From: Mycolicibacter senuensis
Lineage (GTDB): Bacteria; Actinomycetota; Actinomycetes; Mycobacteriales; Mycobacteriaceae
Assembly (NCBI RefSeq): GCF_002101885.1
Contig: NZ_LQPS01000031.1
Span: 1 to 64,000, forward strand
Direction: 5' to 3'
Length of the DNA stretch: 64,000 bases
Part shown: in pieces, positions 54,973-63,166 of the stretch
How the letters are laid out: every line of letters starts with the position of its first letter
Position numbering within the stretch: position 1 is the stretch's first letter
Program-made: the position numbers and the translations under genes
Notes under the pieces: model-generated
Told to the model about the DNA's origin: nothing
What the model saw: the letters and a program-made list of their open reading frames with translations, nothing else
Databases searched by the model: none

Positions 54973-55010
54973 AAACCCCCGGAGGTGCCGCCGCCTCCGG
55001 GGGTTTCGTT
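54973..55010 (+). terminator. Intrinsic terminator of the secreted-protein gene
   Basis: A perfect 13-bp stem (AAACCCCCGGAGG at 54973-54985 with its complement at 54994-55006) is closed by an 8-nt loop and followed by CGTTTT. It begins 18 bp after the stop codon and ends before the lepA binding site. Confidence 0.92.
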
Positions 55011-55086
55011 TTGAGGCAGTCGCCTCGCTACCCTGACAGGACAGTGCGCATGCCCGCCACACCACCCGCTTCACCAGGAGATTCCC

Positions 55087-56934
55087 ATCAGCAGCTTCGC
55101 CGACCAGACCTTCACCGCGCCGGCGCAGATACGGAACTTCTGCATCATCGCCCACATCGACCACGGCAAGTCCACCCTGGCCGACCGGATGCTGCAGCTG
55201 ACCGGCGTCGTCGACGACCGGTCGATGCGCGCCCAGTATCTGGACCGGATGGACATCGAGCGGGAACGCGGCATCACCATCAAGGCACAGAATGTGCGGC
55301 TGCCGTGGGAGGTCGACGGTGAACAGTTCGTCCTGCACCTGATCGACACCCCCGGCCACGTCGACTTCACCTACGAGGTGTCGCGGGCGCTGGAGGCCTG
55401 CGAGGGCGCCATCCTGCTGGTCGACGCCGCCCAGGGCATCGAGGCACAGACCCTGGCGAACCTGTACCTGGCGCTCGACCGTGACCTGACCGTCATCCCG
55501 GTGCTCAACAAGATCGACCTGCCCGCCGCCGACCCGGAACGCTACGCCGCCGAACTGGCCCACATCATCGGTTGCGAACCCGACGACGTGCTCAAGGTGT
55601 CCGGCAAGACCGGCGAAGGGGTGGCCGCCCTGCTCGACGAGGTCGTCAAACAGATGCCTTCGCCCACCGGCGACGCCGATGCGCCCGCACGGGCGATGAT
55701 CTTCGACTCCGTCTACGACATCTACCGCGGTGTGGTCACCTACGTCCGCGTCGTCGACGGCAAGATCATGCCGCGCGAGAAGATCGCGATGATGTCCACC
55801 GGCGCCACCCACGAGTTGCTGGAAGTCGGCATCGTCTCCCCGGAACCCAAAGCCACCAAGGGGCTCGGCGTCGGGGAGGTCGGCTACCTGATCACCGGGG
55901 TGAAAGACGTGCGCCAATCCAAGGTCGGCGACACCGTCACCACCGCGCGGGGCGGCGCCACCGAGGCGCTCACCGGCTACCGCGAGCCCAAGCCGATGGT
56001 CTACTCCGGGTTGTATCCGGTGGACGGCTCGGACTACCCGAACCTGCGTGACGCGCTGGACAAACTGCAGCTCAACGACGCCGCCCTGACCTATGAGCCG
56101 GAGACCTCGGTGGCGCTGGGTTTCGGCTTCCGCTGCGGCTTCCTGGGGCTGCTGCACATGGAGATCACCCGGGAGCGCCTCGAGCGCGAATTCGACCTCG
56201 ATCTGATCTCCACCTCGCCCAACGTCGTCTACCGGGTGATTCGCGAAGATGACACCGAGGTGGTCGTCACCAACCCGTCGGACTGGCCGGAAGGCAAGAT
56301 CCGCAACGTCTTCGAGCCGGTCGTCAAGACCACGATCATTGCGCCGAGCGAATTCGTCGGCACCATCATGGAACTGTGCCAGTCCCGGCGCGGGGAACTG
56401 GGCGGCATGGACTACCTGTCGCCGGAACGCGTCGAGCTGCGCTACACGATGCCGTTGGGCGAGATCATCTTCGACTTCTTCGACTCGCTGAAGTCACGCA
56501 CCCGCGGCTACGCCAGCCTGGACTATGAGGAGGCCGGCGAACAGGAGGCCGATCTGGTCAAGGTGGACATCCTCCTCCAAGGCGAGGCGGTGGACGCATT
56601 CAGCGCGATCGTGCACAAGGACTCGGCGTCGGCGTACGGAAACAAGATGACCACCAAACTCAAGGAGCTGATTCCGCGCCAGCAGTTCGAGGTGCCGGTG
56701 CAGGCCGCGATCGGCTCGAAAATCATTGCCCGCGAGAACATTCGGGCCATCCGGAAGGACGTGTTGTCCAAGTGCTACGGCGGTGACATCAGCCGTAAGC
56801 GCAAGCTGCTGGAGAAGCAGAAGGAAGGCAAGAAGCGGATGAAGACCATCGGCCGGGTCGACGTGCCGCAAGAGGCGTTCGTCGCGGCACTGTCCACCGA
56901 TGGCGGCGGAGCCGGGGAAAAGGCCAAGAAATAG
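55087..56934 (+). CDS. lepA: Elongation factor 4 (LepA)
   Basis: LepA is a ribosome-associated translational GTPase. The G1 motif [17 protein letters not shown] and NKIDLPA are present, with the LepA-specific C-terminus [22 protein letters not shown]. The conserved N-terminus [17 protein letters not shown] extends 5' of the first ATG (55189) without any in-frame ATG, GTG or TTG back to the stop at 55012. The AGGAG site at 55076-55080 lies six bases before ATC 55087, so I place the start there (615 residues). ATT 55081 or CTG 55033 are alternatives. Starting at 55189 would delete the G1 motif. Its end overlaps the next lipoprotein gene. Confidence 0.93.
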   Translation: MSSFADQTFTAPAQIRNFCIIAHIDHGKSTLADRMLQLTGVVDDRSMRAQYLDRMDIERERGITIKAQNVRLPWEVDGEQFVLHLIDTPGHVDFTYEVSRALEACEGAILLVDAAQGIEAQTLANLYLALDRDLTVIPVLNKIDLPAADPERYAAELAHIIGCEPDDVLKVSGKTGEGVAALLDEVVKQMPSPTGDADAPARAMIFDSVYDIYRGVVTYVRVVDGKIMPREKIAMMSTGATHELLEVGIVSPEPKATKGLGVGEVGYLITGVKDVRQSKVGDTVTTARGGATEALTGYREPKPMVYSGLYPVDGSDYPNLRDALDKLQLNDAALTYEPETSVALGFGFRCGFLGLLHMEITRERLEREFDLDLISTSPNVVYRVIREDDTEVVVTNPSDWPEGKIRNVFEPVVKTTIIAPSEFVGTIMELCQSRRGELGGMDYLSPERVELRYTMPLGEIIFDFFDSLKSRTRGYASLDYEEAGEQEADLVKVDILLQGEAVDAFSAIVHKDSASAYGNKMTTKLKELIPRQQFEVPVQAAIGSKIIARENIRAIRKDVLSKCYGGDISRKRKLLEKQKEGKKRMKTIGRVDVPQEAFVAALSTDGGGAGEKAKK

Positions 56935-57701
56935 TGGCCGGTGCGGCGAGCAGAACCGCTGCCGGTGCGGCGGCGCTGGTGCTCCTGGCGAGTGGATGCA
57001 CCACGGTGGTCAGCGGAACCGTCAGGCCGGCACCGGGATTGGCGCCCACGCCGGTGACCGGAATCGCGGTCCGGCAGGTGTTGCTCGACGACGCGGAGCT
57101 GTCGAAGCTGGTCGGTCAGCCCTTCCGCAGCGACCCCTCGCTGCCGCCACGGTTCGGCGGCGTCGACAGCCTGCCCGATGCCTGGGACACCGCGAGGCCG
57201 GAAGAGTGCGTCGGCGCTGCGGTGGGCGGACAGAAAGCGGTCTACGAATCCGCCGGAGTGCAGGATGTCGCCCACGAATTCTGGGACAGCGCCCCCACCA
57301 GCGGCGACTCGCCGCTGACCGGGGTCGGTGAGGCGGTGATCGCATTGGCCACCCCCGCCGAGGCCGACGCACTCTTCGAGAAGTTCACCGAGCGATGGGG
57401 CGGCTGCGACGGGGTCACCGTGATCCGCGGCGACGAGGACAGCGGCGAGGCCAGCGGCGAGATCATCGACGTCTCCATCGGCGAGACGGTCCTGACCGCC
57501 ACCGTCCGGACCACGGTGGACGGCGAGGTGGGCCTGCGGGTGTCCCGCGCCGTGGCGGTCCTGGTGAACTGCATCATCGACGTCGACGTGTTCTGGTTCG
57601 TCGGTGAAGACGATCATGCCGACGCTCCGCCGCCGGGGGACACCACCGCAGCCGACCTGGCCAGGGCGATGCTGGACAAGGTCCGCAACCTGAGCGGCTG
57701 A
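56934..57701 (+). CDS. lppR: Lipoprotein with PknH-like sensor domain
   Basis: The signal peptide ends in LLASGC (Cys22), giving a lipidated outer protein. The mature part resembles the extracellular sensor domain (PknH_C type) found in PknH and several Lpp proteins, with a conserved pair of disulfides suggested by the spaced Cys in PEECVG, WGGCDG and VNCIID. The GTG start overlaps the lepA stop, so it is co-transcribed. Rv2403c (lppR) is the positional counterpart. It has 255 residues. The ligand is unknown. Confidence 0.82.
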   Translation: MAGAASRTAAGAAALVLLASGCTTVVSGTVRPAPGLAPTPVTGIAVRQVLLDDAELSKLVGQPFRSDPSLPPRFGGVDSLPDAWDTARPEECVGAAVGGQKAVYESAGVQDVAHEFWDSAPTSGDSPLTGVGEAVIALATPAEADALFEKFTERWGGCDGVTVIRGDEDSGEASGEIIDVSIGETVLTATVRTTVDGEVGLRVSRAVAVLVNCIIDVDVFWFVGEDDHADAPPPGDTTAADLARAMLDKVRNLSG

Positions 57702-57747
57702 CCCGGGCACCCCGCCCCTCGCGTCTGCTCGCGCAGAAGAACGGCCC

Positions 57748-59802
57748 CTAGTTGGGTGCGTTCGCGGGCTGGAAGCCACCGGTGGAGTCGGCCTCCTCTT
57801 CGGCGCGGATCACGTGCACCACGGCGTTGATCAGCGCCAGGTGGGTGAACGCCTGCGGGAAGTTGCCCAGGTGCCGACCGGTGCGCGGCTCGATCTCCTC
57901 GGCGTAGAGATGCAACGGACTGGCGAACGACAGCAGTCGCTCACACAGATGCTTGGCCTGGCTGACCTCACCGATCTCCACCAGCGCCGAGACCAGCCAG
58001 AACGAGCAGATCGTGAAGGTGCCCTCGGCGCCGGCCAGTCCGTCGTCGGTCTCCTCGGTCCGATAGCGCAGCACCAGGCCGTCCTCGGTGAGTTCCTCGG
58101 CGATCGCCATCACGGTGGCACGCACCCGCGGATCGTCGGCCGGCAAGAACCGGGTGAGCACCACCAGCAGCAGCGAGGCGTCCAGCGCGTCGCTGCCGTA
58201 ACTCTGCGTCAGCACCCCGCGCGAATCCACCCCGTTGGCCAGCACATCGGCCTTGATCTCCTCGGCGATCACCCGCCACTGCCGGGCGTAGGACACCTCG
58301 CCCTGCAACTCGGCCAGCTTCGAGCCGCGATCCAGCGCCACCCAGCACATCACCTTCGACGAGGTGAAGTGCTGCGGTTCGCCGCGCACCTCCCAGATCC
58401 CGCGATCAGGCTCGCGCCAGTGGTCGATCGCCTCCTCCACCTGACGTTTGAGCACCGGCCACAGGGTTTCGGGGATCTGTTCGCGGGACTTGGCGTGCAG
58501 ATACACCGAGTCCAGCATGGTGCCCCAGATATCGTGCTGGCACTGGTTGTAGGCGCCATTGCCGATCCGCACCGGGCGGGCGTTGTCGTAGCCGGACAGG
58601 TGCTCCAGCTCCTCTTCGGCGAGTTCGTGTTCCCCGCCGACGCCGTACATCACCTGCAGCGGACGCTGCTGTCCGTTGTTGCCGCCGGACACGTCGGCGA
58701 TGAACGAGAAGAAATCGTCGGCCTCACGGTCCAGTCCCAGGGTGTAGAGCCCCCACAATGCGAACGTCGAATCGCGCACCCAGGCGTAGCGGTAATCCCA
58801 ATTGCGTTCGCCCTGCGGGGTTTCCGGTAGCGACGTGGTGGCTGCGGCCAACAGGGCGCCGGTCGGCGAATAGGTCAGCCCCTTCAGGGTCAGTGCGCTG
58901 CGCTGCAGGTAGACCCGCCACGGATGGTCGGGGAAGTTGCCGATGTTGATCCACTGCCGCCAGCACTCGGTGGTGTTCCACATCTTGTCGGCGGCCTCGG
59001 CGTAGGTCTGCGGGGCAGGATGTTTGGACCAACTCAGCGCCACGAACACGTCGTCGCCCTCGGTCAGCCGGGTGCGGGCCCGTGCCTCCCGGCCCTCCAG
59101 GCCCAGCCGCAGATTCGTCGTCAACCGCAAGGTCGGGTGGGCGTCGGGGTTCTGGCGGGCCCGCGCGATCGCCTCGCCGTAGGCGTTGGACGAGTACTCC
59201 CAGGTGGCGCTGGTGCGGTGATAGTCGAAAGCCGGCTCGCAGCTCATGGTCAACTCGACGGTGCCGCTGACGCAGCGCACCGTGCGCAACAAGATGTGCT
59301 CGGCGTCCCAGTCGGTGGGGGTGCGCCGGTGGGTCTGCGAACGCGCCTCGATGTCGTGCCACTTGCCCATCACCAGCGCGTCGCGCACGATCAGCCAGCC
59401 GGTGTGGGTCTGCCAGGTGGTCTCCATGATGGGACTGCCGGGCAGGTAACGCCGCGCCGCGGGCACCGCAACCCCGTAGGGCCCGAGCCGAAAGTGCCCG
59501 GCGCTGCGGTCCAGGATCGACCCGAAGACGCTGGGGGAGTCGGGTCGCGGCACACACATCCACTCCACCGAGCCGGCCGCCGAGATCAGACAGTTCGTTT
59601 CGCAGTCCGACAGAAACGCGTAGTCGGCGATCGGTGGAAACGAGTTGCGTACCTGTCCCGGCGCCGCCGAATAGGGGACCGGCGCGGTGGCCGACAGTGG
59701 CGGAGTCGCCTTGGTGGCGGCGGCACGGCCGTCGGAGGCGTTTGCGGTGACTTCGGGAGCGGTCTTGTCGGGTGCATCGCCCGGCGGGGTATGCAGGACC
59801 AT
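57748..59802 (-). CDS. Trehalase, GH15 family
   Basis: This glucoamylase-like enzyme (Rv2402-type) hydrolyses trehalose to glucose. An N-terminal beta domain begins with FPPIADYAFLSDCETNCLISA, and the (alpha/alpha)6 barrel carries the catalytic-region motifs GERNWDYRYAWVRDS and DRGIWEVRGEPQHFTSSKVM. GH15 trehalases use two Glu residues, and EVRGE lies in the expected place for one. I start at ATG 59802 (684 residues); an upstream start at 59847 adds 15 residues. The first 60 residues are Ala/Thr-rich and likely disordered. It is divergent from the small membrane genes. Confidence 0.9.
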   Translation of the reverse strand: MVLHTPPGDAPDKTAPEVTANASDGRAAATKATPPLSATAPVPYSAAPGQVRNSFPPIADYAFLSDCETNCLISAAGSVEWMCVPRPDSPSVFGSILDRSAGHFRLGPYGVAVPAARRYLPGSPIMETTWQTHTGWLIVRDALVMGKWHDIEARSQTHRRTPTDWDAEHILLRTVRCVSGTVELTMSCEPAFDYHRTSATWEYSSNAYGEAIARARQNPDAHPTLRLTTNLRLGLEGREARARTRLTEGDDVFVALSWSKHPAPQTYAEAADKMWNTTECWRQWINIGNFPDHPWRVYLQRSALTLKGLTYSPTGALLAAATTSLPETPQGERNWDYRYAWVRDSTFALWGLYTLGLDREADDFFSFIADVSGGNNGQQRPLQVMYGVGGEHELAEEELEHLSGYDNARPVRIGNGAYNQCQHDIWGTMLDSVYLHAKSREQIPETLWPVLKRQVEEAIDHWREPDRGIWEVRGEPQHFTSSKVMCWVALDRGSKLAELQGEVSYARQWRVIAEEIKADVLANGVDSRGVLTQSYGSDALDASLLLVVLTRFLPADDPRVRATVMAIAEELTEDGLVLRYRTEETDDGLAGAEGTFTICSFWLVSALVEIGEVSQAKHLCERLLSFASPLHLYAEEIEPRTGRHLGNFPQAFTHLALINAVVHVIRAEEEADSTGGFQPANAPN

Positions 59803-59927
59803 TCCGACATCATCTCTGGCGGTCTGCCGTGAGTCCACCTGACCCACCGCTTCTTGGCGATCGCCGCCGGGCCTGATGGCGACGATCCGCTTCGCCCGGC
59901 TTCGCCGCGCTCGCGATCGCCGCTAAG

Positions 59928-60131
59928 GTGGGCGGGGTGGTTGGCTTCCTGAGCTGGTGGGACGGCGTTGAGCTGTGGCTGTCCGGACTCGGCTTCGTGA
60001 TCCAGACCGCGGTGGTGATGCCGGTGGTCCTGGCATTGGCCTACGTCCTGGCGGTGATGCTGGACGCGATGCTGGGGCAGGGAATCCGGGTGCTGGAACG
60101 GGTCCGGCCCGATGACGGCGAGGTGCGGTAG
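59928..60131 (+). CDS. Small membrane protein (Rv2401A-like)
   Basis: The 67-residue protein has a central hydrophobic helix (about 21-48, LGFVIQTAVVMPVVLALAYVLAVML) and a short charged C-terminus. The GTG start may be 59928 or 59937. Its place between trehalase and the sulfate operon matches Rv2401A of M. tuberculosis. Function is unknown. Confidence 0.6.
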   Translation: MGGVVGFLSWWDGVELWLSGLGFVIQTAVVMPVVLALAYVLAVMLDAMLGQGIRVLERVRPDDGEVR

Positions 60132-60209
60132 ATGCCGCGCTCGCAGGTGACGTTGATTCTGGTCGCATTGATCGCGCTGGTTATCGTCAGCTGGCTGCTG
60201 ACCCGCTGA
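60132..60209 (+). CDS. 25-residue membrane microprotein
   Basis: The ATG follows directly on the stop codon of the previous small gene. It encodes a basic start (MPRSQ), a single hydrophobic helix (VTLILVALIALVIVSWLL) and a terminal Arg. High GC at third positions and the one-stop coupling to another membrane protein support a real gene. It is too short for standard annotation. Function is unknown. Confidence 0.5.
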   Translation: MPRSQVTLILVALIALVIVSWLLTR

Positions 60210-60259
60210 GCCGGCGTCGGCTCTCCTGCGTCGAGACTGGCTGAACCGAGGTGTTCTGT

Positions 60260-60265
60260 TACGCT
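60260..60265 (+). promoter_or_regulatory. -10 box for the sulfate operon leader
   Basis: TACGCT fits TANNNT and ends seven bases before an ATG at 60273, so the leader RNA would be leaderless for that small ORF. The subI start is 213 bp further. Confidence 0.55.
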
Positions 60266-60272
60266 TCCCGGC

Positions 60273-60365
60273 ATGCTCGCAGCGTCCGGTAATGAAGAGT
60301 GCCATGTCTTGGCGCTCATTGCCGTGGGTACTTGCGCTGTGGCTGACGTGCACTGTTGTCGCTGA
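60273..60365 (+). CDS. Leaderless Cys-rich upstream ORF, probable cysteine attenuator
   Basis: This 30-codon ORF begins at the predicted transcription start. It encodes a short peptide with four Cys residues (positions 10, 21, 28 and 29) and ends ...VHCCR, so tandem TGT codons lie two codons before the stop. Leaderless Cys-rich ORFs are known in mycobacteria as cysteine-responsive attenuators of sulfur genes. Here the downstream genes import sulfate, the precursor of cysteine. The product itself is probably not functional; translation is the sensor. Confidence 0.65.
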   Translation: MLAASGNEECHVLALIAVGTCAVADVHCCR

Positions 60366-60423
60366 CTCCCGCCCGTCGGCGCTCTGGGGTCGCACTGCCC
60401 GGCTTCTCATCCATCGGGCCACC

Positions 60424-60472
60424 ACCTTTGCCACGCGACGGGAACCGATTTCCCCAGTCTGCACGGAAAGGT
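60424..60472 (+). promoter_or_regulatory. Stem that can sequester the subI ribosome binding site
   Basis: ACCTTT (60424-60429) plus CC (60431-60432) can pair with GGAAAGGT (60465-60472), which contains the subI Shine-Dalgarno sequence, with one bulged G. An inner hairpin, GGGAA at 60440-60444 with TTCCC at 60450-60454, closes the loop. This is the structure expected for an attenuator whose access depends on translation of the Cys-rich ORF. Confidence 0.5.
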
Positions 60473-60477
60473 CACCA

Positions 60478-61497
60478 ATGCCTCACACCGTCACCCGTGG
60501 CGCTGTCCTCGCTCTGGCCGCGGTTCTGATCGCCGGGTGCGGCGGCGGACCCAGCGACGTCGTCGGTGGCGGCGAGCGGTCCGACGCTGACACCACGTTG
60601 ACCCTGGTCGCCTATGCGGTGCCCGAACCCGGCTGGAGCAAGGTGATCCCGGCCTTCTACGACACCGAGGCCGGCGCCGACGTGCAGGTCGTCACCTCCT
60701 ACGGAGCCTCGGGTGACCAGTCCCGCGGAGTCGCCAACGGCAAACCCGCCGACATCGTGAACTTCTCGGTGGAACCCGACATCACCCGGCTGGTCAACGC
60801 CGGCAAGATCGGTGAGGACTGGAACGCCGACGTCACCAAGGGCATCCCATTCGGCTCGGTGGTGACCCTGATGGTGCGGCAGGGCAATCCCAAGCACATC
60901 AAGGGCTGGGACGACCTCCTGGCGCCCGGCATCGAGGTCGTCACTCCCAGCCCGTTGAGCTCCGGATCGGCCAAGTGGAATCTGCTGGCCCCGTATGCGG
61001 TCAAGAGTGAGGGCGGCAAGAATCCGCAGGCCGGCCTGGACTTCGTCGACAGACTCGTCACCGACCATGTCAAGCTGCGCCCGGGCTCGGGGCGGGAGGC
61101 CACCGATGTGTTCCTGCAGGGCAGCGGCGACGTGTTGATCAGCTACGAGAATGAGGCGATCGCCGTCGAGCGCAAGGGCAAGCCGGTGGAACACGTGAAC
61201 CCGTCGCAGACGTTCAAGATCGAGAATCCGCTGGCGGTGGTGACCTCCAGCCGGCACCTCGACACCGTCACGGCGTTCAAGAACTTCCAGTACACGCCCG
61301 CCGCGCAACGGCTGTGGGCGCAGGCCGGCTTCCGTCCGGTCGACCCGGGGGTGGCGGCCGAGTTCGGCGCGGAGTTCCCGGCGCCGGACAAGCTGTGGAC
61401 GGTCGCCGATCTGGGCGGCTGGGAGGTCGTCGACAGCGGTCTGTTCGACAAGGACAGCGGCGCCATCACCAAGGTCTACACCCGGGCCACCGGATGA
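60478..61497 (+). CDS. subI: Sulfate ABC transporter binding lipoprotein
   Basis: SubI binds sulfate outside the membrane for the CysTWA importer. The signal peptide has the lipobox VLIAGC (Cys21), and the mature region begins TLTLVAYAVPEPGWSKVIPAF with the Prok-lipo sulfate-binding motif. SYGASGDQSRGVANGKPADIV and GGWEVVDSGLFDKDSGAIT are family blocks. ATG 60478 follows GGAAAGG; the in-frame upstream frame from 60292 overlaps the small ORF and is leader. It has 339 residues and overlaps cysT in ATGA. Confidence 0.95.
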   Translation: MPHTVTRGAVLALAAVLIAGCGGGPSDVVGGGERSDADTTLTLVAYAVPEPGWSKVIPAFYDTEAGADVQVVTSYGASGDQSRGVANGKPADIVNFSVEPDITRLVNAGKIGEDWNADVTKGIPFGSVVTLMVRQGNPKHIKGWDDLLAPGIEVVTPSPLSSGSAKWNLLAPYAVKSEGGKNPQAGLDFVDRLVTDHVKLRPGSGREATDVFLQGSGDVLISYENEAIAVERKGKPVEHVNPSQTFKIENPLAVVTSSRHLDTVTAFKNFQYTPAAQRLWAQAGFRPVDPGVAAEFGAEFPAPDKLWTVADLGGWEVVDSGLFDKDSGAITKVYTRATG

Positions 61498-62351
61498 CCG
61501 AGATCGTGGTCACCGAGGCGATGCGGCCCGCCGGGGACGAGCCGCCGGTGCACACCGGGTTCCGCCGCGAAGGCGTCTCGCTGCGGGTGGGTGCGGCGGT
61601 GGTGTGGCTGTCGCTGATCGTGCTTGCGCCGCTGGCCGCGGTGAGCTGGCAGGCCGCCGGTGGTGGGTGGGAGGCCTTCCGGCTGGCGGTCACTTCGCAC
61701 GCCGCGCTGGAGTCCTTCCGGGTGACGCTGACGATCGCGACCGGGGTCACCGTTGTCAACCTCGCGTTCGGGCTGCTGATCGCCTGGGTGCTGGTGCGCG
61801 ACGACTTCGTCGGCAAGCGTTTCGTCGACGTCATCATCGACCTGCCGTTCGCGTTGCCCACCATCGTCGCCAGCCTGGTGATGCTGGCGCTGTACGGCCC
61901 GGCCAGCCCGGTCAATGTGCACCTGCAGCACACCGGGTGGGGCGTCGGTTTGGCGTTGGCGTTCGTCACGCTGCCGTTCGTGGTGCGCGCGGTGCAACCG
62001 GTGCTGCTGGAGATCGATCGGGAGGTCGAGGAGGCCGCGGCGTCACTGGGCGCCTCCGGCGCGACGATCTTTCGTTCCGTGGTGTTGCCGTCGTTGACCC
62101 CGGCGCTGCTGACCGGGGCGGGCCTGGCGTTCTCCCGGGCCATCGGCGAGTTCGGCTCGGTGGTGTTGATCGGTGGGGCGGTGCCCGGCAAGACCGAGGT
62201 GTCCTCGCAGTGGATCCGCACCCTGATCGAGAACGACGACCGCACCGGAGCCGCGGCGATCTCCCTGGTCCTGCTCGCCGTTTCGTTTCTGGTGTTGCTG
62301 GCGCTGCGCGTGCTGGGTGCGCGGGTGACCAAGCGGCAGGAGCGGTCCTGA
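61494..62351 (+). CDS. cysT: Sulfate ABC transporter permease CysT
   Basis: The 285-residue permease has six membrane helices and the inner EAA loop EEAAASLGASGATIFRSVVLP, which docks on CysA. The start LRVGAAVVWLSLIVLAPLAAV is typical. ATG 61494 overlaps the subI stop, and the stop overlaps cysW by one base. Together with CysW it forms the membrane channel. Confidence 0.94.
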   Translation: MTEIVVTEAMRPAGDEPPVHTGFRREGVSLRVGAAVVWLSLIVLAPLAAVSWQAAGGGWEAFRLAVTSHAALESFRVTLTIATGVTVVNLAFGLLIAWVLVRDDFVGKRFVDVIIDLPFALPTIVASLVMLALYGPASPVNVHLQHTGWGVGLALAFVTLPFVVRAVQPVLLEIDREVEEAAASLGASGATIFRSVVLPSLTPALLTGAGLAFSRAIGEFGSVVLIGGAVPGKTEVSSQWIRTLIENDDRTGAAAISLVLLAVSFLVLLALRVLGARVTKRQERS

Positions 62352-63166
62352 TGACACCGTCACCGAAAGTCCGTCACCTCATCCGCTTCCTGGCGCTGAC
62401 CTACATCGGTCTGTTGCTGATCGTTCCGGTGTCCTTGATCCTGTGGCGAAGCTTCGCGCCCGGATTCGGGCAGTTCTTCGCCTACATCTCCACTCCGGCG
62501 GCGATCTCCGCACTGCAGCTGTCGCTGCTGGTGGTGGCGATCGTGGTGCCGCTGAACGTCGCCTTCGGTATCCCGACGGCACTGGTGCTGGCCCGCAACA
62601 GGTTCCGCGGCAAGGGTGCGCTCCAGGCGATCATCGACCTGCCGTTCGCGGTGTCGCCGGTCATCGTCGGTGTCGCGCTGATCGTGTTGTGGGGATCGGC
62701 CGGGGTGCTGGGCTTCGTGGAGAACGATTGGGGTCTCAAGGTCATCTTCGGCCTGCCCGGCATCGTGCTGGCCAGTATTTTCGTCACCCTGCCGTTCGTG
62801 ATTCGGGAAGTCGAACCGGTGCTGCACGAACTGGGCACCGACATGGAGGAAGCGGCGGCGACGCTGGGTTCGAACTCGTGGCAGACGTTCTGGCGGATCA
62901 CGCTGCCGTCCATCCGGTGGGGACTGACCTACGGAATCGTGCTGACCGTGGCGCGCACCCTGGGTGAGTACGGCGCGGTGTTGATCGTGTCGTCCAATCT
63001 GCCCGGCACATCTCAGACGCTGACACTGCTGGTGTCCGACCGCTACAACCGCGGCGCCGAATACGGCGCCTACGCCTTGTCGACGCTGTTGATGACGGTG
63101 TCGGCGCTGGTGTTGATCGTCTCTGTGGTGCTCGACATGCGGCGGGCCGGAAAGGGGAGCAGATGA
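62351..63166 (+). CDS. cysW: Sulfate ABC transporter permease CysW
   Basis: The 271-residue permease has about six helices and the EAA-type loop [21 protein letters not shown]. It begins [16 protein letters not shown], and TGATG links it to cysT. The C-terminus overlaps cysA in ATGA. With CysT it forms the heterodimeric pore of the sulfate/thiosulfate importer. Confidence 0.94.
   Translation: MTPSPKVRHLIRFLALTYIGLLLIVPVSLILWRSFAPGFGQFFAYISTPAAISALQLSLLVVAIVVPLNVAFGIPTALVLARNRFRGKGALQAIIDLPFAVSPVIVGVALIVLWGSAGVLGFVENDWGLKVIFGLPGIVLASIFVTLPFVIREVEPVLHELGTDMEEAAATLGSNSWQTFWRITLPSIRWGLTYGIVLTVARTLGEYGAVLIVSSNLPGTSQTLTLLVSDRYNRGAEYGAYALSTLLMTVSALVLIVSVVLDMRRAGKGSR

Noticed and set aside
59880..59927. 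CGCTTCGCCCGGCTTCGCCG run before the small membrane gene
   Set aside because: It resembles the purine-rich junction repeat in style but is a different sequence and single copy here, so I do not call it a repeat unit.
60292..60477. N-terminal extension of SubI with a signal-like stretch
   Set aside because: The in-frame ATG at 60292 overlaps the Cys-rich ORF and gives a second hydrophobic segment ahead of a perfectly good lipoprotein signal. The ATG 60478 with GGAAAGG is the better start.
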